DNA of 64,000 nt from Streblospio benedicti (taxonomy: Eukaryota > Annelida > Polychaeta > Spionida > Spionidae): positions 23,007,427 through 23,071,426 of the forward strand of contig CM032662.1 in NCBI GenBank assembly GCA_019095985.1, read 5' to 3'. Positions 28,194 to 40,790 of this stretch are shown here, piece after piece (position 1 is the stretch's first letter; each line of letters starts with the position of its first letter). The position numbers were made by a program, and so were the translations under genes. The notes under the pieces were generated by a model, which was not told the origin of the DNA, ran no database searches, and saw only the letters and a program-made list of their open reading frames with translations.

Positions 28194-28196
28194 TTA

Positions 28197-28563
28197 GGGA
28201 TCGTTTACAAATGACGTCACCTGCAAAGGAAAGGAGGGGTGGGGATGGGGGTGGGGGGGGGGGGTGTATGTAGCGAAAGATGACGAAAGGTGATAGGGGG
28301 TCTAGCACTTGGGTGATGTCACCTGTTGAAAAAAAAGTTGTAGTTATTGTTATTTAATATTATTTGAACATATTTGTTAAGTGAGTTGTGATATAATTAT
28401 CTGCTAATTGGAATCACATAGTCAGTGCCAACATGACGTCATCTTACCAAGAGAGGGGGGCGGGGGGGGGGGGGTTGAGGCAAAAGATGACGAAAGGTGA
28501 CAAGGGAGGTGGAGGGGTTAAAAAAAGACCAAAGTTCAGGTAACATTATTTGTGAACGATCCC
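28197..28563. mobile_element. PIF/Harbinger-type MITE, 367 bp
   Basis: The ends are inverted repeats: GGGATCGTTTACAAATGACG on the left and, read on the minus strand, GGGATCGTTCACAAATAATG on the right. The trinucleotide TTA flanks both sides (28,194-28,196 and 28,564-28,566), matching the TWA target duplication of PIF/Harbinger elements. Inside, a GATGACGAAAGGTGA segment with a G-run occurs twice about 210 bp apart. No transposase is encoded, so this is a non-autonomous copy. Confidence 0.7.
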
Positions 28564-29329
28564 TTATAAGTCTTAGCTGGAATTATGAATCATTCACAAG
28601 TGTTTCTATGTAAAAAATAATATGAACATACACTTACAATCAAGAGTCTAAATATATGGATCCAAATGCACTTGCTGACTGATACTTTCTTCACTCAAAT
28701 CGTGCTCAAATATTCATAGCCCACCTCAGGTGCATGTCCAGAATGGGTGGATTGTGTGCGTCCTGGGGCCGTTATGAATGGAATAAACTTGTAGCGGTTA
28801 TTTCATCAACGAAAATTGTGTTAGAGCGGGTTTACTCGAGGGTGTGGATTAGAAAAATATTTTTGTGGTGAATGTTTGGTAGTACAGGCGTTTCAATAAG
28901 AGGCCTACTTCTATGTCTTCGTTTAGTGGTGCATTTGCAAACTCACCTCTGTGTTACACAGGTTGTGTGCCAGGTAATAGGTAACAACGCCATTGTTGTG
29001 GCATATTGACATTTTCATTATGATCATAACCAATAATTCTAAAACTTACTCCTAAGGCTACGATCGCGTCTGAAGTCTCATCAGTTCTTTGAATTCGAGA
29101 AAAGAAATGAAACCAGATAGCACATAAAAAGAACACAAACACAAGAAAAACAATAACAAATATTTTAACAAACAATATCACATTCAGAGAAGTGTTTTTG
29201 CACATCCAGTTAGTTTGAATTCATTTTCCAGAAAAAATTGTCCTCTTTAACCAAATCAATGGGGAAAAATAAAATTTTAAAAACGTGTTAAGTCTTTAGC
29301 TAAGTTTTTTAGGCGTACTTTATCATATT

Positions 29330-30320
29330 ACACACACACCACCCGCCCTCAGAGGAGAACCACCTGTCTCTGCCATCACCCTCGCCGCACACACCCTGCC
29401 CTGTGTAAGTGCCTCTATGATATAAATAAGTCATGCGCGGCCTTGGGCATAACTCCGCACGTCGCACGTCATCAACCCGCCCGTGCCACCTGCACGCCTT
29501 GCCAGTCCGTATTCTCATTTATTACAGCCCTAAAATGTTACTGTTATCTTTGTTTTAACCCTTTTTTGTGACCTGAGTTTCATTAAGCAATTTCCCCCTC
29601 TCTCTGTGGGCATTGTCCAGAATACGTGGCTTTGTTTCTGGGGCGGTAACCTTTAAAACATTGTTCTGTTTTTATATATCTCATTTTAAGACTAAGACAT
29701 CATGCGCAGCATTAAAATATTGTCGGATTGACGTTTGTAAGTCTGATTTCATGGAGCCTCTTGACTCTGACCTGTTCTGTCGTATTTCATCAGGTTTATA
29801 CCAATTCTCACAGTGGCACCACTAGCCGGCGCACATGGGCTGGGCAGTGATATCATCACTGGGACTACCATTGTTACATACTAGTGAGAGTCTTCCCTGC
29901 ATAAGGCCTCTTTGCAAAAATGATCGGGATTGCACGGACCAGTGTATCTGGTCCACTGACTATAAGTCACCTCGCAGTTTTTTTTAACCCCCAATATCTC
30001 CATCCCAACCACCGTCCATGGATCCATCAAAACCCACCCACACTCTGATCCAACCACAAACATCACCTTTAAATCCCCATTATTCCATCAGCGGCGTCAA
30101 AGCGACCAGACGACATAGTTATGATGACGTCATCACTCTTTGCTGCCCACAATCCTTTGCGGTGGAGAAGCGGACACGCTGATTGGATTAGCGGCAGGCC
30201 CATCGCCAGCCGCTCGTGTTTCACTTGCTGCCGCCTAATGGGCCGCCGCCGCCGCCGCCCCGTGCTGGATTATTGTCATGGTGGAGTTGGAGGTTACATA
30301 ATGGGCGGCAGAAGATGCTG
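29330..30320. promoter_or_regulatory. Two GC-rich islands, possible regulatory DNA
   Basis: One patch lies at 29,330-29,515 and a stronger one at 30,090-30,320. The latter has ATGATGACGTCATCA (CRE palindrome, about 30,121-30,135), GATTGGATTAGC (CCAAT on the minus strand plus an ATTA core), GCCTAATGGGCC and a (GCC)n run. No conserved open frame crosses them. They look like the other motif-dense islands of this gene-free region. Confidence 0.3.
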
Positions 30321-33300
30321 GTATTCTCGTGGATAACGAGAGTGAGGTTTAAACTCTGTCATCTACTCGCGCATCACTATATATGCCCCGTACTATTTTG
30401 ATGATGAGAGACGTACACTGTTATAGGACACGCACACAGTTTTATACTCTTTACATATTGATTCATTTTATAATTCGATAGGTCTATATAGTCACTGATT
30501 TGGTGTTGATTGGAAACATAAACAAAATACAATAAATATATTTATCATAAGGCAGCACTGTCAAGCTGTAAACGTCATGGCGTATGAAGCCATTTTGACA
30601 GTCTGGACTCGGGTATCATACTTGTTGAATTCAATTTGTACGTGTTTCCACTTCCGACCCATCCATCTGACTACCAGCCCCGGATACCAGCTCGGTGCAC
30701 ATTGTGTCAACTATATACAGCTGTTCATTCCATTGCAGTGTCTAAAACCATGAGAATCTCACAAAATGCGCAGTAATGGAAGGTCAATACTCCGCATTCG
30801 CCATTGCCATCGTGGATATCTTGTTACTCTGTAAATAGTTCCAGTGTTACAATATCTCACCTGAAGGTCAAATGGCCTCTTTCAACTTGACAAGGTTTCC
30901 CGAGTTACTCTTATACGTTCCACCCAAAATCAATGACCATTTCGTCTTACATGGCAATTAAGATGGTGCGTTCGACACTGCTGAGCCTGAATTTATCTGA
31001 CATTCTGATTGGCTGATGCCTTCATATGAAAATGTTTCCATGTAAAATAGGCTCTTTGATATCGCCGGTCTACGGGAATCACTTTTACGTTGCGTATACA
31101 TGTACATATATACATAAGTACATTGTATATCACTTGACACGTGATATACGTGTATGTGACATGTTACGACTCCGCTGACTTAAGCTAACATGACTGAACT
31201 TAAGCTAACATTTCCTGCTAGGCCTTTCTGATTGGTTAAGGCCATGCAGAGTTACATGAGATATGAGACAACAGTGACGGCAGCTTTTGCTGGGCGCGTT
31301 GGTGGCAGCGCATATCGTGTGGGAGGTGAAGTGCTGAAAACACCGCGTCTGTTACGTGGGTCAACATCTGCTCTGACTACGTATGTGCTGATATGACAGT
31401 CCATATAAACCAGTCCATGATATAATCATTGGGAAGGCTAGGTACTAATCAAATAATGTAAATGGGCACCAGAGTAAAAGCTCTATACACTGTGAGGGAA
31501 TATGCCAAAGGTGCTCGTCATTGGTTTCACTTTGATACGTACCGAATATTTTTTGTGCGAGCAACAAATACGTAGTAGTGGCATTTGACGTGTATTCATA
31601 GGACAATGTTATTTCACACGTTGTCCCAGCAATGCAAGGTTTGTGGTTAAAAACAATAATCACTATACAAAACAATCAGACATATTTTGTTTTGGTATAA
31701 AGGGAAACCATGTATGTCCGCTAGTAAACATATTTCCCGCGTGGTAGACCCTCTCTTCCAGAGTTTCTCTCAGGCACGTCTGCAGTATAAATTTATTTTC
31801 TATTCAATTGTGAAGTACATAGGTAGTGAAAGCAGACTACGATACAATACAATTATCACTTTTCACCACTTGCGTAATCAGCCAATCTGCTTAGTCGATG
31901 TTAATCAGATTATCACAAATGATCCAAGTGACGATAATTCGCGCTAATCCACTTACCATGCTGGGGTGACGAGTAGAAGAGATTGCCGAGTGCGTGTGTA
32001 TATTTTCTTGATTGGCAGCTCTGTTGTGTTTTGAGGAGTCTTTTTGGTAGTGATTTTGTGGTCTTTACATTTGGCTCTCGCCGTTTATCCAGTTATAGGT
32101 ATTTGAATTGATGTGTGACTTGATATTTGGTTCAATGTACATAATTGCGTATTGCATTTGATCCTGTTAATTACTAGTGTTATAAAATCACATAGACAAT
32201 GTACAATGTTTCTATAGTACGTTTAAAGACTCACAAAAGCACTACGAACGTTATAACGAGCTGCATTTTGCACTACTTTTACAATGTGCCATAGTCAGTT
32301 TAACTCGTAAGCACTGCACAGCTGCATTAGTTAGAATTTCTACCCATGATCGAGACTAGCTGACCTGGCCTTCCAGTTTGAACGTGATGTATTTATGAAG
32401 AGTTATTTTCAACCACACTGTTAATTCTGCCGTAAGATTTTGCACGATCTACGCGCTTTCGCGTTGTTTACTCTGAAAAAATTGTGTGGGCTTTGCACTT
32501 GTTAATTTGCATTTTGCTCTATCAGTTCCATCCTTAATATCATGCAAATACACGCAACCACTTAATTGAATAAAGAAAAACAGTAGGCGTTTATAGCTGC
32601 ACTAATAGGCAGTAATTGTCACGTGGTGCTGGTTATTTACCACATTTTTATTGCGAGCTATGAAATATGTCACAGTGGCACACAACGTATTGTAACGATG
32701 TTCACTCTTTGTGAAATCTTTTACTTTAGGAATTCACGTGAGAAATAATTATTGTCCAACATATGTGTTGCAAAGTGAAACAGAATCTTGTATGATGCGG
32801 CAATCATCTATTTTGCACAAGGAATTGAGATGTAATGTATAGGTATGATCAATGAGTATATGAGAATGTGAGAATTACTTCTGCCATTAGTTAGGAAGGC
32901 GCCAGATTCGTAGCTAAACTTTTTTAAAAAAATCGCTGTTTTCTCTCGAGGTGGGGGTGGGGTTGGGCAGTCATGTTAAAGAAGGGTAATGTGTGCTTCT
33001 GTGTTGTGCGTCTGTGTGTGTGTGGGGGGGGTGCTGAAAAAGTGGGGAGTGTGATTTCCAGAATTGTGGGACGTAGGGTAAAGCTCTACAAATTGTGAGA
33101 TTATGAAGGTCCAAAAATAGAAATGTGTGCAATATGACCAAAGAGAAGGATTCCGTAACCCAGTATACCCAAACTAAATGCTTATTATCAATTCAAAGCA
33201 CACCCCTAACTTTGTACGCGACAGCCAACAATACAAATCGGTATGTATATTTATGGTGCGATTCAGAAGGTTGATGAAATCTAGACTGTGTCATGTAATT

Positions 33301-35912
33301 CAAATAACAAACTAGTTGCTACAACGACATATTTGTTGCTTTATTTATGATATCTAAGTGCACCATTCATTGTTCTGAGCCTAATTGGAAACACCCAGAA
33401 CAAAAAAGTCGTGAATCAATGGATGTTAAGTCTAAATGAGCTACAGAAATAAGAACAACCTTTGTTTCCAATCATTAGCCCACTGCCGATGCTAATTTTA
33501 ACAACATTTCTAGCGTTTTCTCTATCTCTCAAGGATTCGGATCTAAGTAAATCTCAACAAACAACACAATGTCGCCCAAAATGTCACGCTGAACTAAGTG
33601 CACGACCCGGGAGGCTCGCAATACTAGTTTATGGCTAGCTCAAGCCCCCTCAATGAGCACTCTTGTAGGAGGCCCCCTCCAACGGGGACTGTTTTCATAG
33701 AGCTCCCGCTCTTGACATAAATCCGGCCACTTTGCCATGAGAGCGGGCCTGACGCAGACAACACGCCGATTGGGATGTGAATGTGATGATTTAGGGGCTT
33801 CTTCTCACTGGATGGTCCAGGGGCAAATCTCACACCACATCATTGGTAAATCAGATCCGTGTGAAATTTTCACAGGTTAGAGTTGTTATAAGTGATTTGT
33901 GTCAACTACATTGGTGCACATCTTTTATATGAACTTATGAACTTGTCTGATGTACATTCTTTGTATGGGTAGGCGACAATGAACAGTCCACTAGATAGAG
34001 CTGCGCTGGCACACATATATTGTGTCGCCTGGGTATTGAACGAGATTAGTGTATTAACTATTATATCACAACAGTCATTCTTCTTGGTTTCTTCTATATT
34101 TCATCTGACAGTGCTCCCAGGGGATGTTCAATATAGTACTCTAGGGAAGTATCTAATTGGGAAATACACGTCCAGTGCACGTAGTTATTAATTTGTCAGG
34201 ATGTTATTGTTAGAATTAAGTCTGCCGAGTGAGGTCAACCATAACTCTGGGAGCATCATGGTCGGTTGTGTTGTATGAAAACAATTTGCACTTGCACAAT
34301 CATCTATGAACCAATGAAATGCAAGTGCAATAATCTGTTCGCGATATTAAATGTCCTTTAACGTCAGATATAACGATCATTCAATGGATACAGACCATAT
34401 GCTAGATGTGTGACTGTAAATCATACAGTTAGATAAATTATACGAAAAAATATGTGCATTTAACAGAATACACATTTGAATGCTATCAATGTTATCCAAA
34501 AGGGACACAAGTTAATTTTATGATACTCTGTTGATGAATCTCCTGTAGCAAAGAAGACATACAAAGCAGGTAGGCTTTCAATATCTTACTTCAAAAGATT
34601 TTATTTTCATATTAATTTGAAACAGAAGAGAAAAGTGATGATGGATATATACATTACATGCCATTCTTACAATCCATGCAGTATGTAGAACAAAAACACC
34701 ATCATAATAGCGACTATATAACATATACACATGAAGTACACACATACATTTATGGGACCCGTGTGAATTTCAGAAAATTATTTCAAAACAATTCTACATG
34801 CTAAAGAACACAGTGACATATCATTGTCGATATTTTTAAAGCATTTGTGGTAATCCTCATTCAATATTATATCCATTACCGGTATATCTATTTTCAAAAT
34901 CAAGGGGTTAAATTAACCTCATGAGTCAAAATGTATACCTAACATCCTACATGTATATTATGAGTCATGATTCATAGTAAAAAAATAAAATCTGTTTTCA
35001 TATTTGCTCACACATCTAATTCGTAATGCTTGTCTCAAACTACAAATAAAATATTGGAATAATTATCGATCACCATTGACATACAAACATTCAAGTTTAA
35101 ATAACCATATCACCCTATATCCTTATATCACCCTTCAAAAAGTTTGTTTTGATTCAAACAATCTGAGTACTCAAAATTATTGTTAACTTAATAATAATTT
35201 CAACCAATATTCACAGCTATTATTCTGCATAGTTCATACATAAGTAAACATCCAAGAAAGTACTGTTCCATAATGTTGAATTGGACATGCAGGATTCTAC
35301 AAAGTAATGGCATTTATTTTAAAATAAGGTTACTTACTGTATCACAGTTTGCCATTGTATAAGTATCCATCTATTAAAATGGTCTGTTACGCTCATAAGG
35401 GCTCTATGGCCCATGGTACAACACTGTAGTGACACACCTTTAGCCAACATGGGCTCAATCGATGATTGGTGTCTTATCATAACTAGAACACCATCCAGTG
35501 TTTTTTTTTTTCAATAATATGCAGATCATTAAAACACGTCTGAGACAAGTACAGACTAAATTTACTGGAGAACAAAATTCAAATATTACAAGATCTGTGA
35601 AGCTCATGGATAACGTACCTTGGTTTAACAACATGAAAGTCGATCCATGAATACTTAAATTATAGAATGCTGTTCGGGACTCTTGCAACTGTTGACAACT
35701 GCCTCACACCCTCCATATTTATACCCATATACACAGCAGCTGATACACACTTACAGATGCACACTTTCATAAAACAGAGTTGTTTAAACAATGGCTTTGA
35801 TGGGTTGTGTACGTACATACGAAAGCTCAGCAGACACGTAAACGAAACATGAAAATGACATTTATGGGGCCCTGTGCCATATTCCTATGATGTAGATATC
35901 AAGCATTGTCAA
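30321..35912. other. Non-coding DNA up to the methyltransferase gene
   Basis: I see no gene. A GC-richer patch at 33,600-33,830 contains inverted copies of CCCGCTCT/AGAGCGGG. AT-rich sequence from about 34,200 onwards may hold the 3' untranslated region of the minus-strand gene that ends at 35,913. A candidate minus-strand AATAAA lies near 35,312-35,318, but the transcript end cannot be placed. Confidence 0.45.
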
Positions 35913-38900
35913 CTACGTCATCAAAATCATCAAATCCGTCCACTTGACGCAGGAGCACACCTGGTGGCGCGAGCGCTTCCATGACAGTGTGTAAACGGTG
36001 GAGCAGACGGGCAGGCGGGACAGCGGCAGCCGCCACAGCCCAATGAAGTGGTCCCAGCCCTGTGGGGAGAGGAGAGAATGGATGTTGATATGATGCTTGG
36101 ATTGTTTTTTCATTCATATAGAATGATGTCTTGTGACTCGTATACTGATATGCAGTTGTATATGAAAGTTGCTAGTAGTTAAAGGGAGAACAAATATTGT
36201 TAGCCAAATTCATTATTTGAACTGCAGCAGGTCCTCGCATTATTCTTAGTATTTGTGTTGTGCTGTCTTATGTAATAAATGTATACTACATTGCCTGTTC
36301 TTTTACTTCTTGACAACGAAATGTATTTTAACCTATATTTATGTTATACAAATTGTTTTATATAAGCACAAGACATTCTTATATTTTTGGCTACCTTTAG
36401 ATATTTTAGCTCTGATGAGGAACTTTATGTTCGAAAGCGCTCAGCAAAATTAAATAAACTTGAAAATTTTTAAATCTTTGGCACTTATTTTCTACAGCAG
36501 TTAAGACGGCACAACACAAATACTAAGAAGAAAAAAATATTGTTGCTATTGAGGTAGACTTAGTAACTACACTGACAAAATGTTTATCATTTTTACTGTA
36601 GTAGCATTATCTTTAAAATTCATAGGACGCTTATAATTATGTATCAATGAAAATGTAAGTGAAAGGAGAATCAAGGAACAAAGGTAGAAAAAAGGAGCAG
36701 GTGGAATTTTACTCCCTTAAGAACCTAAATTATGCAGAGGCAAGTAAACTGAAATGTAAACTGAAAGACAATATTTGGAGAAGAAGCAATACAGTATGTT
36801 TCGCTATCTAAGTCTGATTGGCTAGAACTATAAGGAATAGTCACCTGGAAAGCATCGATGGGCCCGTCACGGTGGAGGCAGACCGGAGGCGCGAGGCTGA
36901 ACGGAGGCAGCTCGAGGTTGAGGCCCCGGAACCGGCCAGGGTTCAGCTGCTCACACAATCACACAGAGTTACATATGATGGACACTCAAAATATTGTAGG
37001 ACTATATTTTACATAGCAAATTATATGCATTGTCTAGATGTGCCAGCTTATTTATATGCTAGTAGCAAGGGATTAAATTAGCTTTTTATCAAGTACTGGG
37101 GAAAAGGTTGCCAGTGTTTGACAATTAACTGGCAAATTGATTAGTTCTTACATTACTTTTTCAATCTATGCCACCTTGCATTCAAATTCTATACTGGCAG
37201 AAGAGTGAAACCAACTGGGGAATTACCAGTTTGCCAGTGCCAATTTTGGGCCCTGAATACAAGATTTGAAAAATGTGTTAGATGAGCCGCATCTTATTGT
37301 TGTTACCTGCTCATCAACCTTTAACTCATCATTGTGGTTGTTTCCCGCAAAACTTGTCATCATCAAGTAGCTGCTCCCACTCTGAAAGCATGTGCATATA
37401 GAATACCAGTTTAGTGAGATTATGAAAACTTGTATAGGGCTCACACATTTATCTTATCTGATTCGGTAAGAAGGTATAATGCTCATAGTTTCTTATTTTT
37501 AAGAACAGTGAGACTGTCTTCAGTTAGCTGCCTACAGCTGTCATTCTGCATGTAGATTGGTAAACCTTTCAGACTGTAAATTTGTGTGCCCACCAACACC
37601 ACATATCTCACCTGCGACAGTTTATACAGCAGTCTGTGGACATCCTGATGGTAGAGGTGCTGCATCATCATGCGCGACAGCACAAGGTCAAACTGACCGA
37701 TGCCAGTGGTCATCACGTCTCGCTGCACAAACTGCCACTGTGTGAACTGACCAAAGGTCTTTTTGTGGCTGTTAATGAGCTCTGGCACAATGTCCATCCC
37801 CGTGTACAGGATGTCATCTCTGTGGGGGACAGAAAGCAATAGTTAATGACAACTGCAAAGAATGAATGTTGGCTGTGGTATCATCCAGAGAATAATGTTT
37901 ATCTATTTCATCAGAGGTAAATGCAGGAAGTCTGAACTGTATAATTCTATACCGATGGCTGTTTTTTAGGACAGTATGCAATTGCAAATCAGTTTTGAGA
38001 AACACCTCTTTAATGACCTTATTTTCAACCAGGTATGAATGTACTTACCTCATTTGGAACAAGCTCTGTATCCATTCACCTTGTTCTGCCTAGTTCTGAA
38101 AAATCTCTGCATCCATGACCTAATTATGAGAGAGCGCTGTCTCAACTAACCTAGTTTTTTTTAGCAAATTCGTCATCTTGACTGAGTTTATATGAATCTT
38201 TGTACCCATTCATCCTTCGTTTTGACAAAGCTCTGCATCCCCTGACGTAATTTTGAAAAAGTTCTATATCTACTGACCTACTTTTGAGGAAATTTCTTTA
38301 TCCACTGACCTAGTTTTGAGGAAGCTCTGCATCCACTGACCTAGTTTTAAGGAAGTTCTACATCCATTGACCTAGTTTTGAGAAAGCTCTACATCCACTG
38401 ACCTAGTTTTGAGAAAGCTCTGCATCCACTGCATGTCTCCACACGGCACGTCGAGCATGGTGACCTTGGCTTTCCCCGTGACAGCCTTGATCTGGTTGAC
38501 GACTGAGTGGAGCGAGGCTATCATGTCCTGAGCCCAGGGCAATGTGGACCCCATGCCTACAAGAACAGACCAACATTAAAAATTGAATCGACAAGTGTAT
38601 TTAAAACATAACTAGAGATATCAAGATAGTTTGTAGCTTCTCTGTCAAAGAGGAACCTTTAGGGTTTCATGTGATCATTTGAAATTATGTTTGCTAAGGC
38701 ACAAAGGTACACTGTGAAAGAATATGAAAATTAGAAAAATGTGATTCCAAAGTCTTTTAAGAACCATGCACTCACCAGATGCATTGAGTCCTTTATATCC
38801 TGGGTCCCAGTCATGGCCCCAGGCGCGGTCCTGGAACACCTTCTGGAAAGATTGCTGCCTCCTCTTGGAGCTCTCCATGGGTGGCTTAATGTCTGGCTCT

Positions 38901-40370
38901 GGCAAGGGCTCGGTCACTGTGCTTGGAGGAACCTGGTTGTAAAGGACACTTACTCATGGCAACACGTTCACATTGTCTTCCATTGTCAGTATATTCATAT
39001 AATAGTTTATCACAATCTGGGAAAATGGATAATGATTATAACAGCAGAAATAACAGAAGTAAGACTGATTAATCAAATGGCAAATGTGACTTTCATATGA
39101 CTTAAATTCATGCACCATTATTCTGGGAATGTTAAGGGAATAAACATCTACTTACCTTGCCTACAACCTCCCCTGAGATACAGTCGTGCACATGGTGTGT
39201 GTGCGTGAGCCACGAGTCACAGCGTGGCCCCTCAGGGACAGCGGAGTCTGGGTATGGACCCACATGGCCAGCCTGACAAATACACAATCATTAAGCATAT
39301 AGTCTAGAACACATTTATCTCAAACTCTGATAAGTATACATTATGATAACCCTTTCCCTTCATGTTATTTATAACATTACTAATCACTCTGATAGTTCCA
39401 TTTATATGCAGAAAACTGCATTTGGAAATACAATCTGGTTGTTAGCATATATTTGTTGCCATTGTAAATTCCCCATATGAAATTAGTAAAAAAGTTCAGT
39501 ACAGAAAACAATCTGTATATTTAATGCTTGGAAATACAACCTGGTTGTTTGTTAGCATATTTTGTTACCACTGTAAATTCCACACAGAATTAGTAAAACA
39601 GTTAAGTGCAACAGAAAAGCTGGTTTAGATTCCAACACAAAGAGGGGGTTACCTGCAGAAAGTCGAGCCCCTTGTCCTGGTGCTGTCGCGTGGTGGGCAA
39701 GGCCGGACGCCTCTGCTCTCTCCTCACCAGCTCATGGTCGTTGTTCTCTTCAGGGACATCATACTCATTGTCGTCAGCATCAGATAATGGATTCTGCATA
39801 GATATAATGGATTGTTAAAATTTCCGTACGAACATTTAGGCATTACAATGTATGCACAACAGTGTCAGAACATTGAAAAGAATATTAATCATAGGGACTT
39901 CAATCAAATCTATTGCAACTATTTCTGTGGTTCATATCGTTGAGACTACAGACTAACTTATATTGGAGTGGCATTTCATGCAATTAAAAAAACAACCCAC
40001 ACAATCGTAGCAATTGAAATACCTGAATGTCTGTAATTTCGTTCACCTCATCATCCCTGCTGTCATAATAATCACCAAATTCCTTCTTGATCAATTGGTC
40101 TGCTCTATCATTCAACATCTGCTTGCCAATGTTGATGTCATGGTCATTGTGTGCATGCTTGTGTACCACCAGTTGTTCTGCCAACTCCTCTTCAATCTTT
40201 GAGTAACCTTTGTTTTTTAGTAAGTGACTGTGGGCTGGGATGAGCTTTGAAGATGCAATTCTGCTATTTGACTCGATATGTGATGCGAGGAAATACATTA
40301 AATACACACACCCACAGATACCAAGAGCAAAGGCAATCTTGGTAAATGTTTTTAGCCTGAGCATCACCAT
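35913..40370 (-). CDS. Membrane-anchored class I SAM methyltransferase
   Basis: Nine exons join in phase to 482 residues: 40370-40023, 39793-39653, 39272-39156, 38932-38776, 38556-38403, 37819-37612, 37381-37307, 36946-36845 and 36059-35913. All introns are GT-AG. The start at 40370 has an upstream in-frame stop. Residues 9-29 (FTKIAFALGICGC...) form a signal anchor, so the enzyme is probably a type II Golgi/ER membrane protein with a charged stem of about 200 residues. The Rossmann-type methyltransferase core has motif I MLDVPCGDMQW at 288-298, motif II TGMDIVPELI at 312-321 and FDLVLSRMMMQHL after it. Downstream LNLELPPFSLAPP resembles the tail of bacterial DAPCGD-type methyltransferases. 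The substrate is unknown; a secretory-pathway glycan or protein is a guess. Intron 5 is full of copies of its own donor site, and intron 8 carries an inverted-repeat element. Confidence 0.88.
36243..36529. mobile_element. Element bounded by 28-bp inverted repeats
   Basis: TTCTTAGTATTTGTG...GTCTTA at 36,243-36,270 and its inverted copy at 36,502-36,529 match at 27 of 28 positions. About 230 bp lie between them, including a hammerhead-like core and an A-rich AATAAA-type stretch. It sits in the last intron of the methyltransferase gene. It could be a short non-autonomous element. Penelope-like retroelements are known to carry hammerhead motifs, but no reverse transcriptase is present here. Confidence 0.5.
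36412..36445 (+). ncRNA. Hammerhead-ribozyme-like core
   Basis: CTGATGA (36,412-36,418) is followed by a GAAC/GTTC stem with a 5-nt loop and then GAAA (36,433-36,436). This is the order of the conserved hammerhead core, CUGAUGA then stem II then GAAA. TTTT(A)GCT before it can pair with AGCAAAA after it as stem I with a bulge. The stem III and cleavage-site part (GCGCTC) is too short to complete the fold, so this may be a decayed or divergent motif. Confidence 0.35.
38041..38431 (-). repeat. Minisatellite built from the exon 5 splice donor
   Basis: About 11-12 tandem units of about 31 bp run from the end of coding exon 5 into intron 5. On the coding strand each unit reads GTCAGTGGATGCAGAGCTTT and then CTCAAAACTAG. 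The first unit includes the last coding bases of exon 5 and the real donor AG|GTCAGT at 38,403/38,402. Units at about 38,370, 38,339, 38,308, 38,276 and 38,245 are close copies; those toward 38,041 are increasingly decayed. At least the next one or two units keep a donor-like AG|GTCA. Confidence 0.85.
39418..39616 (-). repeat. Intronic two-copy tandem duplication
   Basis: Within intron 2 of the methyltransferase gene a ~90-bp segment occurs twice, about 39,418-39,510 and 39,523-39,616. Shared words include TTGGAAATACAA, CTGGTTGTT, TTAGCATAT, TGTAAATTCC and AATTAGTAAAA. The copies have diverged by substitutions and small indels. Confidence 0.7.
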
Positions 40371-40747
40371 CGTCTATGAATTAGGATACTAAATATGTAC
40401 ATAATGTCTTCATATGGATCATTTTTGTTTTTTATTTAACAAGCACAAACTTGTCATTGTTGTTGTTACTTATGCAATATGCATACAATTCATTCTGCAA
40501 TTGTAAAAGTACATTCATCAAGTTTATATCATTATGCTGTATATTATACAATACTACAGTAGTTTATATTTTTAAGTCGAGTTATATTAAGTATAATTAA
40601 GCTTCAATGTTCGAGTAATTAAATTAAGGTGAAACTGTAAACATAAATAAACCAACTTAATTCTACTCTCACTGTTATGTCAATCAAGCTCCTACCACTG
40701 TATTGACATAGCTGAAGACACAGTTTCCATTTGACTATAGCAAGTGG

Positions 40748-40790
40748 CACTGACGGGACTCGAACCCACGATCGACCCTCATTGTTGTGA
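40748..40790 (-). repeat. tRNA 3'-half-like fragment
   Basis: On the minus strand the segment ends GTGGGTTCGAGTCCCGTCAG and then TGCCA, a good T-arm (GGTTCGAGTCC) and acceptor strand. No matching 5' half (TGGCACTG...) is found within about 80 bp upstream, so it is not a complete tRNA gene. It may be a tRNA-derived SINE remnant or a tRNA pseudogene. Confidence 0.4.

Noticed and set aside
35899-36117. Alternative frame over the last methyltransferase exon (alanine-rich)
   Set aside because: The frame in phase with the upstream exons gives WDHFIGLWRLPLSRL and a stop at 35,913; the other frame is its shadow.
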